DNA from: DATARH01 sp050246595
GTDB lineage: Bacteria > Pseudomonadota > Alphaproteobacteria > ATCC43930 > CGMCC-115725
Direction of reading: 5' to 3'
Assembly: GCA_050246595.1 (NCBI GenBank)
Contig: JBFWVT010000071.1
Coordinates: 1 to 26,552, forward strand
Length of the DNA: 26,552 nt
Below, piece by piece: positions 15,577-23,842 of this stretch. A program made the position numbers and the translations under genes. The notes under the pieces are model-generated. The model was not told the origin of the DNA. It worked only from the letters and a program-made list of their open reading frames with translations, and searched no databases. How positions within the stretch are numbered: position 1 is the first letter of the stretch; every line of letters begins with the position of its first letter.

Positions 15577-16692
15577 ATGGCTGGCAGTCTAACGGTCCTC
15601 GGCATCGAGACAAGCTGCGATGAAACCGCGGTCGCGATCGTCTGCGACACGCCGCTGCCGGCGATCCGGGCAAATCTGATCCATTCCCAGATCGCCGAGC
15701 ACGCTCCGTATGGCGGCGTCGTGCCCGAGATCGCGGCGCGGGCGCATCTCGCCCACATCAAGGGTCTGGTGCGGCGGGCGATGGCGGAAGCGGAAATCGG
15801 CTTTGACCGCCTCAATGGGGTCGCGGCCGCGTCGGGTCCCGGTCTGATCGGCGGGCTGATCGTCGGCGCAATGGCGGCCAAGGGTCTGGCCTGGTCCGCC
15901 CGGAAACCGTTTGTCGCGGTCAATCATCTCGAAGCGCATGCGCTGGCCGCACGGCTCGCGCCCGGTGTCGAATTCCCGTATCTGCTGCTGTTGGTCTCCG
16001 GAGGTCATACGCAGCTTCTCGCCTGCGCCGGGGTGGGATGCTACCGCCAGCTCGGCACCAGCCGCGACGACGCGGCCGGCGAGGCCTTCGACAAGACCGC
16101 GAAGCTCTTGGGCCTGAGCTATCCGGGCGGCCCGGCGATCGAGCGGGCGGCGCGCGACGGCGACCCGCGGCGCTTCGCGCTGCCGCGTCCGCTCAAGGGC
16201 CGGGAGGGCTGCGAATTCTCGTTTTCCGGGCTGAAGACCGCGGTGCGGCACATCGTGGCCGACCTGGATGCGCGCGCCGGCCCGATCGGTCCGCAGGATG
16301 TCTGCGATCTCGCAGCTTCGGTCGAGGCGGCGATCTGCGATACGCTCGCCGACCGTACTGCCAATGCGATCGCCCGGTTCCGCCGCGAGTACCCGCAGGG
16401 CAGAGCGCTGGTCGCAGCCGGCGGAGTCGCCGCCAACACGGTGCTGCGTCGCCGGTTGGCGGAACTGGCCGGGGCGGCGGGGTTCGAATTCGTCGCCCCG
16501 TCCCCGGCGCTGTGTACCGATAACGGCGCGATGGTCGCCTGGGCCGGGCTCGAACGGCTGCGTCTTGGCTTGAGCGACGGGTTCGATGCGCCGGTGCGCC
16601 CGCGCTGGCCGCTCGACATGGGGGTCAATCCCGTATCGGGAGTCTCGCGGCGGAGATCCGGTGCCGACCAAGTGCACCCCTCCCGGCTCTGA
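15577..16692 (+). CDS. tsaD: tRNA N6-adenosine threonylcarbamoyltransferase TsaD
   Basis: TsaD transfers the threonylcarbamoyl group from TC-AMP to A37 of ANN-decoding tRNAs, working with TsaB and TsaE. The 371-residue protein starts MAGSLTVLGIETSCDETAVA. It has G-G-V-V-P-E-I-A-A-R (46-55), the metal-binding HLEAH (117-121), L-V-S-G-G-H-T-Q-L (139-147) and DDAAGEAFDKTAKLLGLSYP (164-183). ATG 15577 fits the family start; the frame is open further up to an ATG at 15424, but that part lies in the MITE. The last ~20 residues after R-P-R-W-P-L-D are atypical and repeat-rich, suggesting C-terminal extension by an intergenic repeat. It heads a tsaD-gpsA pair. Confidence 0.95.
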   Translation: MAGSLTVLGIETSCDETAVAIVCDTPLPAIRANLIHSQIAEHAPYGGVVPEIAARAHLAHIKGLVRRAMAEAEIGFDRLNGVAAASGPGLIGGLIVGAMAAKGLAWSARKPFVAVNHLEAHALAARLAPGVEFPYLLLLVSGGHTQLLACAGVGCYRQLGTSRDDAAGEAFDKTAKLLGLSYPGGPAIERAARDGDPRRFALPRPLKGREGCEFSFSGLKTAVRHIVADLDARAGPIGPQDVCDLAASVEAAICDTLADRTANAIARFRREYPQGRALVAAGGVAANTVLRRRLAELAGAAGFEFVAPSPALCTDNGAMVAWAGLERLRLGLSDGFDAPVRPRWPLDMGVNPVSGVSRRRSGADQVHPSRL

Positions 16693-16887
16693 GGGTAACG
16701 GGGATAGGGGGAGGGCGGGAATCCCGAGGGACCGCCGGCCTCCGGCCGGCATGCCGGCCGAAGCCCACCCCGTCGTCCCCTCCATCGGCGCTGGCCTCCT
16801 CTCTCCCCTGAAGAGCTGAAAGGGTTATGCTGGGCCCCTCCGCCCAAAGACGGCGATACACGGCGATACGAAGTGCCCGGAGGATAT
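16693..16887. repeat. Palindrome-rich tsaD-gpsA spacer
   Basis: The 195-bp spacer contains the perfect 16-bp palindrome GGCCGGCATGCCGGCC (16744-16759) and G/C-rich repeats like those in the addB insertion (GGGGATAGGGGGAGGG). No gene was seen. The palindrome lacks a T-run, so it is not a standard intrinsic terminator. Confidence 0.5.
16879..16883 (+). promoter_or_regulatory. Ribosome binding site that sets the gpsA start
   Basis: GGAGG four bases before GTG 16888 supports that start over the in-frame GTG at 16873, which would place this site inside the coding region. Confidence 0.75.
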
Positions 16888-17877
16888 GTGAAGCGGCTGG
16901 CGGTGATCGGGGGCGGGGCCTGGGGCAGCGCGCTGGCCCAGACGGCGGCGCGGGCCGGTGCCGCCGTTGTGCTGTGGGCGCGCGATCCGGCGGTGGTTGA
17001 CGGAATTAACCGGAATCATGCGAATCCGGTGTATCTTCCCGACGTCGCACTCGACCCAGGCATCGTCGCGACCGCCGATCCGGCGAGCGCGCTGGCCGGC
17101 GCCGAGGGCGCTCTGATCGTGGTCCCGGCACAATTCCTGCGCGCCGTCGTTAGCAGAGTCGTGCCGCTGTTGTCGCCGGGTCTGCCGTTGCTGCTCTGTG
17201 CCAAGGGGATCGAGACGGGGTCGCTCAAGACGATGTCGGAAATCGCCGCCGAACTGGCCCCCGCCTGTCCGGTCGCCGTATTGTCGGGGCCGAGCTTCGC
17301 GGCCGAGGTGGCGTGCGGTTTGCCGACGGCGGTAACGATCGCGAGTCGCGATCCGGCCGTGGCCGGCGCCTGGGTGGCGGCGCTCGGAACGCTGTGTTTC
17401 CGACCCTATTCGTCGGGCGATCCGATCGGGGTCGAGATCGGCGGTGCCGTCAAGAACGTGCTGGCGATCGCCTGCGGCATCGTCGAGGGGCGGGGCCTTG
17501 GCGACAATGCGCGTGCCGCGCTGATCACGCGCGGACTGGCCGAGATGGTCCGCCTCGGCATCGCGAAGGGGGCCGAGGCGGAAACCTTTCGCGGTCTGTC
17601 CGGGCTTGGCGATGTGGTGCTGACCTGTACCGCGCCGCAGTCGCGCAACTATGCCTTGGGGCTGGCGCTCGGCCGGGGCGCCAGCTTGGCGGCGGCGCTG
17701 GCCGGGCGGCGCTCGGTCGTCGAGGGCGTGGCGAGCGCCGGGGCCGTCGCGGCGCTCGCGCGACGGCCGGGAGTGGAGATGCCGATCGTTGCCGCGGTCG
17801 ATGCCGTGCTGCATCGCGGGATGGCAATTGATATGATGATCGAGGGCCTGCTGCGCCGGCCCTATCGCAGCGAATGA
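16888..17877 (+). CDS. gpsA: NAD(P)H-dependent glycerol-3-phosphate dehydrogenase
   Basis: GpsA reduces dihydroxyacetone phosphate to sn-glycerol-3-phosphate for phospholipid synthesis in the cytoplasm. The 329-residue protein begins MKRLAVIGGGAWGSALAQTA, with the Rossmann G-G-G-A-W-G (8-13). It has A-K-G-I-E (about 109), L-S-G-P-S-F-A-A-E-V (about 134), G-G-A-V-K-N-V-L-A-I-A-C-G with the catalytic lysine (about 187-199) and GLSGLGDVVLTCT (about 236-248), all diagnostic. The length is normal. The start is GTG 16888, preceded by GGAGG. It follows tsaD on the same strand, a common alphaproteobacterial pairing. Confidence 0.95.
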   Translation: MKRLAVIGGGAWGSALAQTAARAGAAVVLWARDPAVVDGINRNHANPVYLPDVALDPGIVATADPASALAGAEGALIVVPAQFLRAVVSRVVPLLSPGLPLLLCAKGIETGSLKTMSEIAAELAPACPVAVLSGPSFAAEVACGLPTAVTIASRDPAVAGAWVAALGTLCFRPYSSGDPIGVEIGGAVKNVLAIACGIVEGRGLGDNARAALITRGLAEMVRLGIAKGAEAETFRGLSGLGDVVLTCTAPQSRNYALGLALGRGASLAAALAGRRSVVEGVASAGAVAALARRPGVEMPIVAAVDAVLHRGMAIDMMIEGLLRRPYRSE

Positions 17878-17993
17878 GAGCGCGCGCGCCGCCTGTGCTC
17901 GCCGGTCTTGTCACGCCAGGGCCGGGTCACGGCAGGGGCTTTTCGAGGGACCGGCGGAGCCAATATCTAGGAGGGGCATCGGCTCGGATCGAC

Positions 17994-18320
17994 ATGAGCG
18001 ACAACGGAAGACGCGGCGAGGAAGGACCGGGGACGGGCGTCGTCGTCAAGGCCAAGCCGAAGACGAAGAAACCGTCGATGTACAAGGTTCTGATGCTGAA
18101 CGACGACTACACGCCGATGGAGTTCGTCGTCCATATCCTCGAGCGGTTTTTCAACAAGAATCGCCAGGAAGCGACCCGCATCATGCTGCACGTGCATCGC
18201 CGCGGCGTCGGGATCTGCGGGGTTTACACCTACGAGGTCGCCGAGACCAAAGTGACGCAGGTGATGGATTTCGCCCGGCAGCACCAACATCCGCTGCAAT
18301 GCACATTGGAAAAAGACTAG
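17994..18320 (+). CDS. clpS: ATP-dependent Clp protease adaptor ClpS
   Basis: ClpS recognises N-degron substrates (bulky hydrophobic N-terminal residues) and hands them to ClpAP. The 108-residue protein has a disordered basic N-terminus. The binding pocket residues follow: L-N-D-D-Y-T-P-M-E-F-V (35-45) with Asn36, Asp37, Asp38 and gatekeeper Met42, and H-V-H-R-R-G (66-71) with His68. It then has G-V-Y-T-Y-E-V-A-E-T-K-V (77-88). It lies 43 bp before clpA, so the two are surely co-transcribed. The best Shine-Dalgarno-like match, GGAGGGG (17971-17977), is far from ATG 17994, so the exact start is less certain than the identity. Confidence 0.95.
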   Translation: MSDNGRRGEEGPGTGVVVKAKPKTKKPSMYKVLMLNDDYTPMEFVVHILERFFNKNRQEATRIMLHVHRRGVGICGVYTYEVAETKVTQVMDFARQHQHPLQCTLEKD

Positions 18321-18363
18321 CCACACATCGTCAGGCCAAACTTAGTCAGGAAGGGAGCGGACG

Positions 18364-20685
18364 TTGCTCTCACGCAATCTGGAAAAATCTCTGCATCGGG
18401 CTTTGGCGCACGCCAACGAGCGGCGGCACGAATACGCGACGCTCGAACACCTGCTGCTCGCGCTGACCGAGGACCAGGACGCGGTCGCGGTGCTGCGCGC
18501 CTGCTCGGTCGATCTCGACCGGCTGCGCCGCGAGGTGCTGACCTATGTCGACAACGAGCTGACCAATCTCGTGTCGAACCACAGCGATGACGCAAAGCCG
18601 ACCGCGAGCTTCCAGCGCGTGTTGCAGCGCGCCGCGATCCATGTGCAATCCTCGGGTCGCGAGGAGGTGACCGGCGCCAATGTGCTGGTCGCGATGTTCG
18701 CCGAGCGCGAGAGCCATGCGGTGTATTTCCTGCAGGAGCAGGACATGACCCGCTTCGACGCGGTCAATTACATCTCGCACGGCATCGCCAAGGCGCCGGG
18801 CCGCTCCGAGACGCGGCGGGTGCAGGGCGCCGAGGAGGAGGAACGCGGCGAGAAGGGCCAGAAGCGCAGTCACGACGCGCTCGACGCCTATTGCGTCAAC
18901 CTCAACAAGAAAGCAAAGGCCGGCAAGGTCGATCCGCTGATCGGGCGCGAGCAGGAAGTCGAGCGCACGATCCAGATCCTGTGCCGCCGCTCGAAGAACA
19001 ACCCGCTCTATGTCGGCGACCCCGGCGTCGGCAAAACCGCGATCGCCGAGGGTCTGGCGCGCCGCATCGTGCAGCGCGAGGTGCCCGAGGTGCTGCTCAA
19101 CGCGACGATCTTCGCGCTCGACATGGGGGCGCTGCTCGCCGGCACGCGCTATCGCGGCGATTTCGAGGAGCGGCTGAAGGCGGTCCTGTCCGAGCTTGAG
19201 CAGCAGCCCGGCGCGGTGCTGTTCATCGACGAGATCCACACCGTGATCGGCGCCGGCGCGACCTCGGGCGGCGCGATGGATGCGTCGAACCTGCTGAAGC
19301 CGGCACTGGCCAGCGGCACGATCCGCTGCATCGGCTCGACGACCTACAAGGAATACCGCAACTATTTCGAGAAGGACCGGGCGCTGGTCCGCCGCTTCCA
19401 GAAGATCGACGTCAACGAGCCGACGATCGAGGATTCGATCAAGATCCTGAAGGGTCTGAAACCCTATTACGAGCGCCACCACAAGGTCCGCTACACGATC
19501 GACGCGATCAAGGCGGCGGTCGAGCTGTCGCACCGCTATATCGGCGACCGCAAACTGCCGGACAAGGCGATCGACGTGATCGACGAGACCGGCGCGGCGC
19601 AGATGCTGGTGCCGGAAAACAAGCGGCGCAAGACGATCACCGCCAAGGAGGTCGAGGCCTGCATTGCAACGATGGCGCGCATTCCGCCAAAGAGCGTGTC
19701 GCGCGACGACCGCGAGGTGCTGAAGAACCTCGACCGCGACCTGAAAATGGTTGTGTTCGGTCAGGACAACGCGATCGAGGCGCTGGTCTCGGCGATCAAG
19801 CTGGCCCGCGCCGGGCTGCGCGATCCCGAGAAGCCGATCGGCTCCTACCTGTTCTCGGGGCCGACCGGCGTCGGCAAGACCGAGGTCGCGCGGCAACTGG
19901 CGCGCACCCTGGGCATCGAGATCACCCGCTTCGACATGTCGGAATACATGGAGCGGCATACTGTCTCGCGGCTGATCGGCGCGCCGCCGGGCTATGTCGG
20001 CTTCGACCAGGGCGGGCTGTTGACCGACGCGGTCGATCAGCACCCGCATTGCGTGCTGCTGCTCGACGAGATCGAGAAGGCGCACCCGGATCTGTACAAC
20101 ATCCTGTTGCAGGTCATGGATTATGGAAAGCTGACCGACCATAACGGCAAGATCGTCGATTTCCGCAACGTGATCCTGATCATGACTACGAACGCCGGCG
20201 CCTCGGATCTGGCCAAGCCGGCGATCGGTTTCGGCAGCGGCATCCGCGAGGGCGACGATCAGGAAGCGATCAACCGGATGTTCACGCCGGAGTTCCGCAA
20301 CCGGCTCGACGCGATCATCTCGTTCGCGCCGCTGGCGGCGGAGACGATCGGCCGCGTTGTCGACAAGTTCATCCTGCAACTCGAAGAGCAGCTTGCCGAC
20401 CGCAACGTCACGATCGAGCTGAATTCCGATGCGCGCGGCTGGCTGGCGGCGAAGGGTTACGACCCGCTGTTCGGCGCCCGCCCGCTGGGTCGTATTATCC
20501 AGGAACACATCAAAAAGCCGCTCGCCGAGGAGTTGCTGTTCGGACAGCTCGCGAAAGGCGGCATCGTCACGGTGTCGGTGGACAAGGAAACCGACAAGCT
20601 CGCCTTCGCCTTCCGCCAGCGGCCTGCGACAACACCGGACGAGCCGCAGGAAGACGAGCCGAAAGAGGAAGAGCTGGTCGAATAA
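18364..20685 (+). CDS. clpA: ATP-dependent Clp protease ATP-binding subunit ClpA
   Basis: ClpA is the AAA+ unfoldase that threads substrates, including those delivered by ClpS, into ClpP. In 773 residues there are two N-domain repeats (1-140), a charged linker (about 150-170), and AAA domain 1 with G-D-P-G-V-G-K-T (218-225) and L-F-I-D-E (286-290). AAA domain 2 has G-P-T-G-V-G-K-T (499-506), L-L-L-D-E (565-569) and the ClpP-docking loop I-G-F (621-623). No ClpB-type middle coiled coil is present. The start is TTG 18364, with AGGAAGGGAG six bases upstream. The C-terminus is acidic. A 776-codon open frame on the opposite strand is a base-composition shadow. Confidence 0.97.
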   Translation: MLSRNLEKSLHRALAHANERRHEYATLEHLLLALTEDQDAVAVLRACSVDLDRLRREVLTYVDNELTNLVSNHSDDAKPTASFQRVLQRAAIHVQSSGREEVTGANVLVAMFAERESHAVYFLQEQDMTRFDAVNYISHGIAKAPGRSETRRVQGAEEEERGEKGQKRSHDALDAYCVNLNKKAKAGKVDPLIGREQEVERTIQILCRRSKNNPLYVGDPGVGKTAIAEGLARRIVQREVPEVLLNATIFALDMGALLAGTRYRGDFEERLKAVLSELEQQPGAVLFIDEIHTVIGAGATSGGAMDASNLLKPALASGTIRCIGSTTYKEYRNYFEKDRALVRRFQKIDVNEPTIEDSIKILKGLKPYYERHHKVRYTIDAIKAAVELSHRYIGDRKLPDKAIDVIDETGAAQMLVPENKRRKTITAKEVEACIATMARIPPKSVSRDDREVLKNLDRDLKMVVFGQDNAIEALVSAIKLARAGLRDPEKPIGSYLFSGPTGVGKTEVARQLARTLGIEITRFDMSEYMERHTVSRLIGAPPGYVGFDQGGLLTDAVDQHPHCVLLLDEIEKAHPDLYNILLQVMDYGKLTDHNGKIVDFRNVILIMTTNAGASDLAKPAIGFGSGIREGDDQEAINRMFTPEFRNRLDAIISFAPLAAETIGRVVDKFILQLEEQLADRNVTIELNSDARGWLAAKGYDPLFGARPLGRIIQEHIKKPLAEELLFGQLAKGGIVTVSVDKETDKLAFAFRQRPATTPDEPQEDEPKEEELVE

Positions 20686-20843
20686 CCCGCCGCGTTGCAA
20701 ATCCCGTCATGCCCGCTTTCGCGGCAATGACTTGCGACGGAAAACCGGAGCGCGCCCCACCGAGATTGCTTCATCGCTCCGCTCCTCGCAATGACAATCC
20801 TTGCTGTCATTGCGAGCGGAGCGAAGCAATCTCGCTGAAATTA

Positions 20844-21096
20844 CTCCAGGGCCTGTCGTCAAATTCCGTCCTGATCGTCGTCTCGGCCCACGGGTCCGGC
20901 CTGTGGCCGGCCCGAGAGCCTGCCCCGGACTTGATCCGAGGATAAACTCCGGCCGGGACCCACATTCGGCCATTCGTGCGGCTGTCCAGTGGATCGCGGC
21001 CTTCTCCACGGATCAAGTCCGTGGACTGAAGGTCCACGGGATGACAATAGGGAAGGGAAACCCGCCGAATTACTCATATGACGACAGGTCCTGGAG
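20844..21096. mobile_element. MITE-like inverted-repeat element downstream of clpA
   Basis: The ends CTCCAGGGCCTGTCGTCA (20844-20861) and the complement of TGACGACAGGTCCTGGAG (21079-21096) pair over 18 bp with one mismatch. The interior carries further palindromic pieces such as GGACTTGATCCGAGG and CGGATCAAGTCCGTGG and no gene. No target duplication was found, so mobility is inferred only from the inverted ends. Confidence 0.5.
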
Positions 21097-21141
21097 CGCG
21101 GCTGCCGGATGCGGCAATCGTGCCGTGTCGCGGGGGCGACA

Positions 21142-21170
21142 TTGACTGGCCGGAACCGCGCGCCTATATA
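21142..21170 (+). promoter_or_regulatory. Sigma-70-type promoter for rpmH-rnpA-yidD-yidC
   Basis: TTGACT (21142-21147) and TATATA (21165-21170) are separated by exactly 17 bp, 44 bp before the rpmH start. This is a near-consensus housekeeping promoter, fitting a ribosomal protein operon. Confidence 0.75.
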
Positions 21171-21213
21171 GCGGCCTCCATTTAAACAGGCGGTTTCCCG
21201 TCGGAGAGGTGCC

Positions 21214-21348
21214 GTGAAACGCACGTATCAGCCGAGCAGGCTTATTCGCAAACGCCGCCACGGCTTTCGTGCGCGGATGGCCACGCCGGGCGGCCGCCGG
21301 GTTATTGCCGCGCGCCGCGCCAAGGGGCGCAAGCGCCTGTCCGCCTGA
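21214..21348 (+). CDS. rpmH: 50S ribosomal protein L34
   Basis: This 44-residue, highly basic protein (MKRTYQPSRLIRKRRHGFRA, ending KGRKRLSA) is the small ribosomal protein L34 of the large subunit. The length and sequence are typical: the K-R-T-Y-Q-P-S start and the R-R-H-G-F-R-A-R-M-A-T-P-G-G-R core. It starts with GTG behind GGAGAGG. It lies immediately upstream of rnpA, the near-universal bacterial arrangement. Confidence 0.97.
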   Translation: MKRTYQPSRLIRKRRHGFRARMATPGGRRVIAARRAKGRKRLSA

Positions 21349-21426
21349 CCGGGATTTCCTGCCCGAGCGACCGGCATCCGGCCGGGGCCGGATGCGTATC
21401 GCGCGCAGGTTGCCGGTGGCGCCGCA

Positions 21427-21879
21427 ATGACAAGCGGTCTTGCAAGACTCAAGACCCGCCCCGATTTTCTCCGTGTCGCAGCGTCTGGCCGCCGCGCGGT
21501 GCGTCCCGGTCTGATGCTGCAAGCGGCGGCATGTCCGTCCGGAGCCGCCAATGATACGTCTGTCAGGGTCGGGTTCACGGCGAGCCGCAAGGTTGGCAAC
21601 GCGGTGGTCCGCAACCGGGCGAAGCGGCGCTTGCGCGCTGCCGCGGCCGATATCCTGACGCGTGACGGCAGGCCCGGAACCGATTACGTCCTGATTGCCC
21701 GCGCCGGAACCGGCGAGCGGCGGTATGCGGATCTTGTCGGCGATCTCGCGAGCGCGTTGCGGCAGGTCAGCCGGCAAACCGACCGGAACGCCGGGCGCCG
21801 CTCCGGCCCTGTTGCCGGCCGCGCGCGGGGCCGCGAATCCCGGCTCGACCGTGGCGAGGAGGATCGAATTGATGGTTGA
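21427..21879 (+). CDS. rnpA: Ribonuclease P protein component
   Basis: RnpA binds the catalytic RNA of RNase P and helps cleave the 5' leader from precursor tRNAs. The 150-residue protein has the family start L-K-T-R-P-D-F-L-R-V (8-17) and the signature R-V-G-F-T-A-S-R-K-V-G (47-57) followed by the RNR motif N-R-A-K-R-R-L-R (63-70). The last ~35 residues are basic and low in complexity, longer than in many relatives. Its 3' end overlaps yidD by 8 nt, and the yidD ribosome binding site is inside rnpA, so translation of the two is coupled. Confidence 0.93.
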   Translation: MTSGLARLKTRPDFLRVAASGRRAVRPGLMLQAAACPSGAANDTSVRVGFTASRKVGNAVVRNRAKRRLRAAAADILTRDGRPGTDYVLIARAGTGERRYADLVGDLASALRQVSRQTDRNAGRRSGPVAGRARGRESRLDRGEEDRIDG

Positions 21880-22123
21880 GGGCGGGCCGGCCCGGTTGCT
21901 GGGTTTGACGCTGCGGGGAGCAATCCGTGCCTACCAGTTGCTGATATCGCCGCTCTTCCCGCCGTCATGCCGTTACCTTCCGACCTGTTCGCATTACGCC
22001 GCGGAAGCGGTCGAGCGCCACGGACCCTGGTGCGGCTCGTTGCTGGCCGCCGGACGCCTGCTGCGCTGCCATCCCTGGGGCGGCAGCGGTTATGATCCGG
22101 TCCCCGTCGAGCGGGGCCGCTGA
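21872..22123 (+). CDS. yidD: Membrane protein insertion efficiency factor YidD
   Basis: This 83-residue protein is a small, inner-membrane-associated factor that aids YidC-dependent insertion. It carries the family pattern YQLLISPLFPPSCRYLPTCS (about 21-40), H-Y-A-A-E-A-V-E-R-H-G and the C-terminal R-C-H-P-W-G-G-S-G-Y-D-P-V-P, with conserved cysteines in C-R-Y-L-P-T-C. ATG 21872 follows AGGAGG (21857-21862) with nine bases between. It sits between rnpA and yidC, its usual place, with a 6-bp gap to yidC. Confidence 0.93.
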   Translation: MVEGGPARLLGLTLRGAIRAYQLLISPLFPPSCRYLPTCSHYAAEAVERHGPWCGSLLAAGRLLRCHPWGGSGYDPVPVERGR

Positions 22124-22129
22124 TCGGCG

Positions 22130-23842
22130 ATGGAACAGCGCAACCTCCTGCTCGCGATCGTCCTCTCGGTCGGAATACTGATCGGGTTTCAATTCCTGAT
22201 CGAGCACTTCCATCCCGCAAAACCGCCTCCACCGCCAACCCCGGCGACGGGAGCAGTCACGCCGGCCCCCGGCGTCGCGGTGCCGGGTGTCGGGCCGCAA
22301 GCGGTTCCCGGCGCCCCGCCGGCACCCGCCGTCCTGACCCGCGAAGCGGCCATCACCGAACAATCGCGGGTGCGGATCAATACGCCGCGATTGCACGGCT
22401 CGATCGCGCTGCGCGGTGGCCGTATCGACGATTTGACCCTCGCGACCTATCACGAGACGCCCAACCCCATGAGCCCCGAGGTCGTCCTGCTTGAGCCGAG
22501 CGGGACCGGACGGGCCTATTTCGCCGAGTTCGGCTGGGTGGCGGGCGCCCCCGGCGTGACCGTGCCCGGTCCGGAGACGGTGTGGACCGCCTCGGGCGGT
22601 CCGCTGACCCCGACCTCGCCGGTGACGCTGACCTGGGACAACGACCAGGGCCTTGTCTTTACGCGCACGATATCGATTGACGAGAATTACATGTTCACGG
22701 TGCGCGACGCGGTGCGCAACACCACCGGCGCGCCCGTCACGCTGTCGCCTTACGGGTTGATCAGCCGTACCGGCACACCGCAGGTCGGCGGCTATTTCAT
22801 ATTGCATGAAGGTCCGGTCGGGTATCTCGCGGGTTCGCTGCGCGAATACGGCTATACGTCGATCGAGCCGGGAAACCCGAGAGAATACACCTCAACCGGA
22901 GGCTGGCTCGGCTTTACCGACAAATACTGGCTGACCGCGCTGGTGCCGCCGCAGGACGCCGCCGTGAAGGCGCGCTTCACCCATCGGGTCGAGAGCGGGG
23001 TGGACCGCTACCAGACCGACTTTATCGCGCCCCCGGTCACGGTGCCGGCCGACGGCACGGCGGCAACCGCCATGCGGCTGTTCGCGGGCGCCAAGGAAGT
23101 CAAGCTGCTTGACGCCTATGCCGAATCGGGCATCCCGCATTTCGACCTGGCGATCGATTTCGGCTGGTTCTACTTTCTGACAAAGCCGATTTTCCTGGTC
23201 CTGCAATGGTTTTACGAGCTGCTCGGAAATTTCGGGCTGGCCATCCTGCTGCTGACCTTGATCATCAAGATCCTGTTCTTTCCTCTCGCCAATAAATCGT
23301 ATCAGGCGATGAGCAAGATGAAGCTGTTGCAGCCGGAAATGATAAAGATACGCGAGCGGTTTCCGGACGACAAGGCGCGCCAGCAGCAGGAAATGATGGA
23401 GATGTACAAGCGGGTCGGCGCCAATCCGGTGGCCGGCTGCCTGCCGATCATCATCCAGATCCCGGTGTTTTTCGCGCTGTACAAGGTGCTGTTCGTCACG
23501 ATCGAGATGCGGCACGCGCCGTTTTACGGCTGGATTCAGGACCTGTCGGCGCCGGACCCGACCACGATTTTCAACCTGTTCGGTCTGCTCCCCTATACGC
23601 CGCCGTATTTCCTGATGGTCGGCGCGTGGCCGCTGATCATGGGGATCACGATGTACCTGCAAATGAAGCTGAACCCGCAGCCGGTGGATCCGGTGCAGGC
23701 GCGCCTGTTTATGGCGCTGCCGTTTGTGTTTACCTACATGCTGGCGGCGTTTCCGGCCGGGCTGGTGATCTATTGGGCGTGGAACAACCTTCTCAGCATC
23801 GCGCAGCAATGGCTGATCATGCGCCGCGAGGGGGCAGCCTGA
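22130..23842 (+). CDS. yidC: Membrane protein insertase YidC
   Basis: YidC inserts and folds inner-membrane proteins, alone or with SecYEG. The 570-residue protein starts MEQRNLLLAIVLSVGILIGF (TM1, about 6-23). A proline-rich linker (about 30-65) follows, then the large periplasmic beta domain (about 70-330). The conserved membrane core begins near 343 and includes LTLIIKILFFPLANKSYQAM (about 376-395), N-P-V-A-G-C-L-P-I-I-I-Q-I-P-V-F-F-A-L-Y (about 431-450) and later TM helices to 560. The length and Gram-negative domain layout are normal. It is followed directly by engB, whose possible starts overlap its 3' end. Confidence 0.97.
   Translation: MEQRNLLLAIVLSVGILIGFQFLIEHFHPAKPPPPPTPATGAVTPAPGVAVPGVGPQAVPGAPPAPAVLTREAAITEQSRVRINTPRLHGSIALRGGRIDDLTLATYHETPNPMSPEVVLLEPSGTGRAYFAEFGWVAGAPGVTVPGPETVWTASGGPLTPTSPVTLTWDNDQGLVFTRTISIDENYMFTVRDAVRNTTGAPVTLSPYGLISRTGTPQVGGYFILHEGPVGYLAGSLREYGYTSIEPGNPREYTSTGGWLGFTDKYWLTALVPPQDAAVKARFTHRVESGVDRYQTDFIAPPVTVPADGTAATAMRLFAGAKEVKLLDAYAESGIPHFDLAIDFGWFYFLTKPIFLVLQWFYELLGNFGLAILLLTLIIKILFFPLANKSYQAMSKMKLLQPEMIKIRERFPDDKARQQQEMMEMYKRVGANPVAGCLPIIIQIPVFFALYKVLFVTIEMRHAPFYGWIQDLSAPDPTTIFNLFGLLPYTPPYFLMVGAWPLIMGITMYLQMKLNPQPVDPVQARLFMALPFVFTYMLAAFPAGLVIYWAWNNLLSIAQQWLIMRREGAA

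Larger units (their letters stand above)
20686..21213. repeat. Gene-free 528-bp gap filled with hairpins and a MITE-like inverted repeat
   Basis: No gene is seen between clpA and rpmH. From the left it holds a GTCATGCCCGC/GCGGCAATGAC hairpin (about 20706-20731). Next is a long imperfect palindrome at 20762-20834 (GAGATTGCTTC... against ...GAAGCAATCTC, with TTGCGAG/CGCAATGACA arms). After that comes the inverted-repeat element 20844-21096, then the rpmH promoter. The palindromes could end clpA transcription, although no U-tract follows them. Confidence 0.7.

Noticed and set aside
18370..20700. A 776-codon open frame antisense to clpA
   Set aside because: It mirrors clpA exactly, has no recognisable domain and is the expected by-product of strong GC bias at third codon positions.
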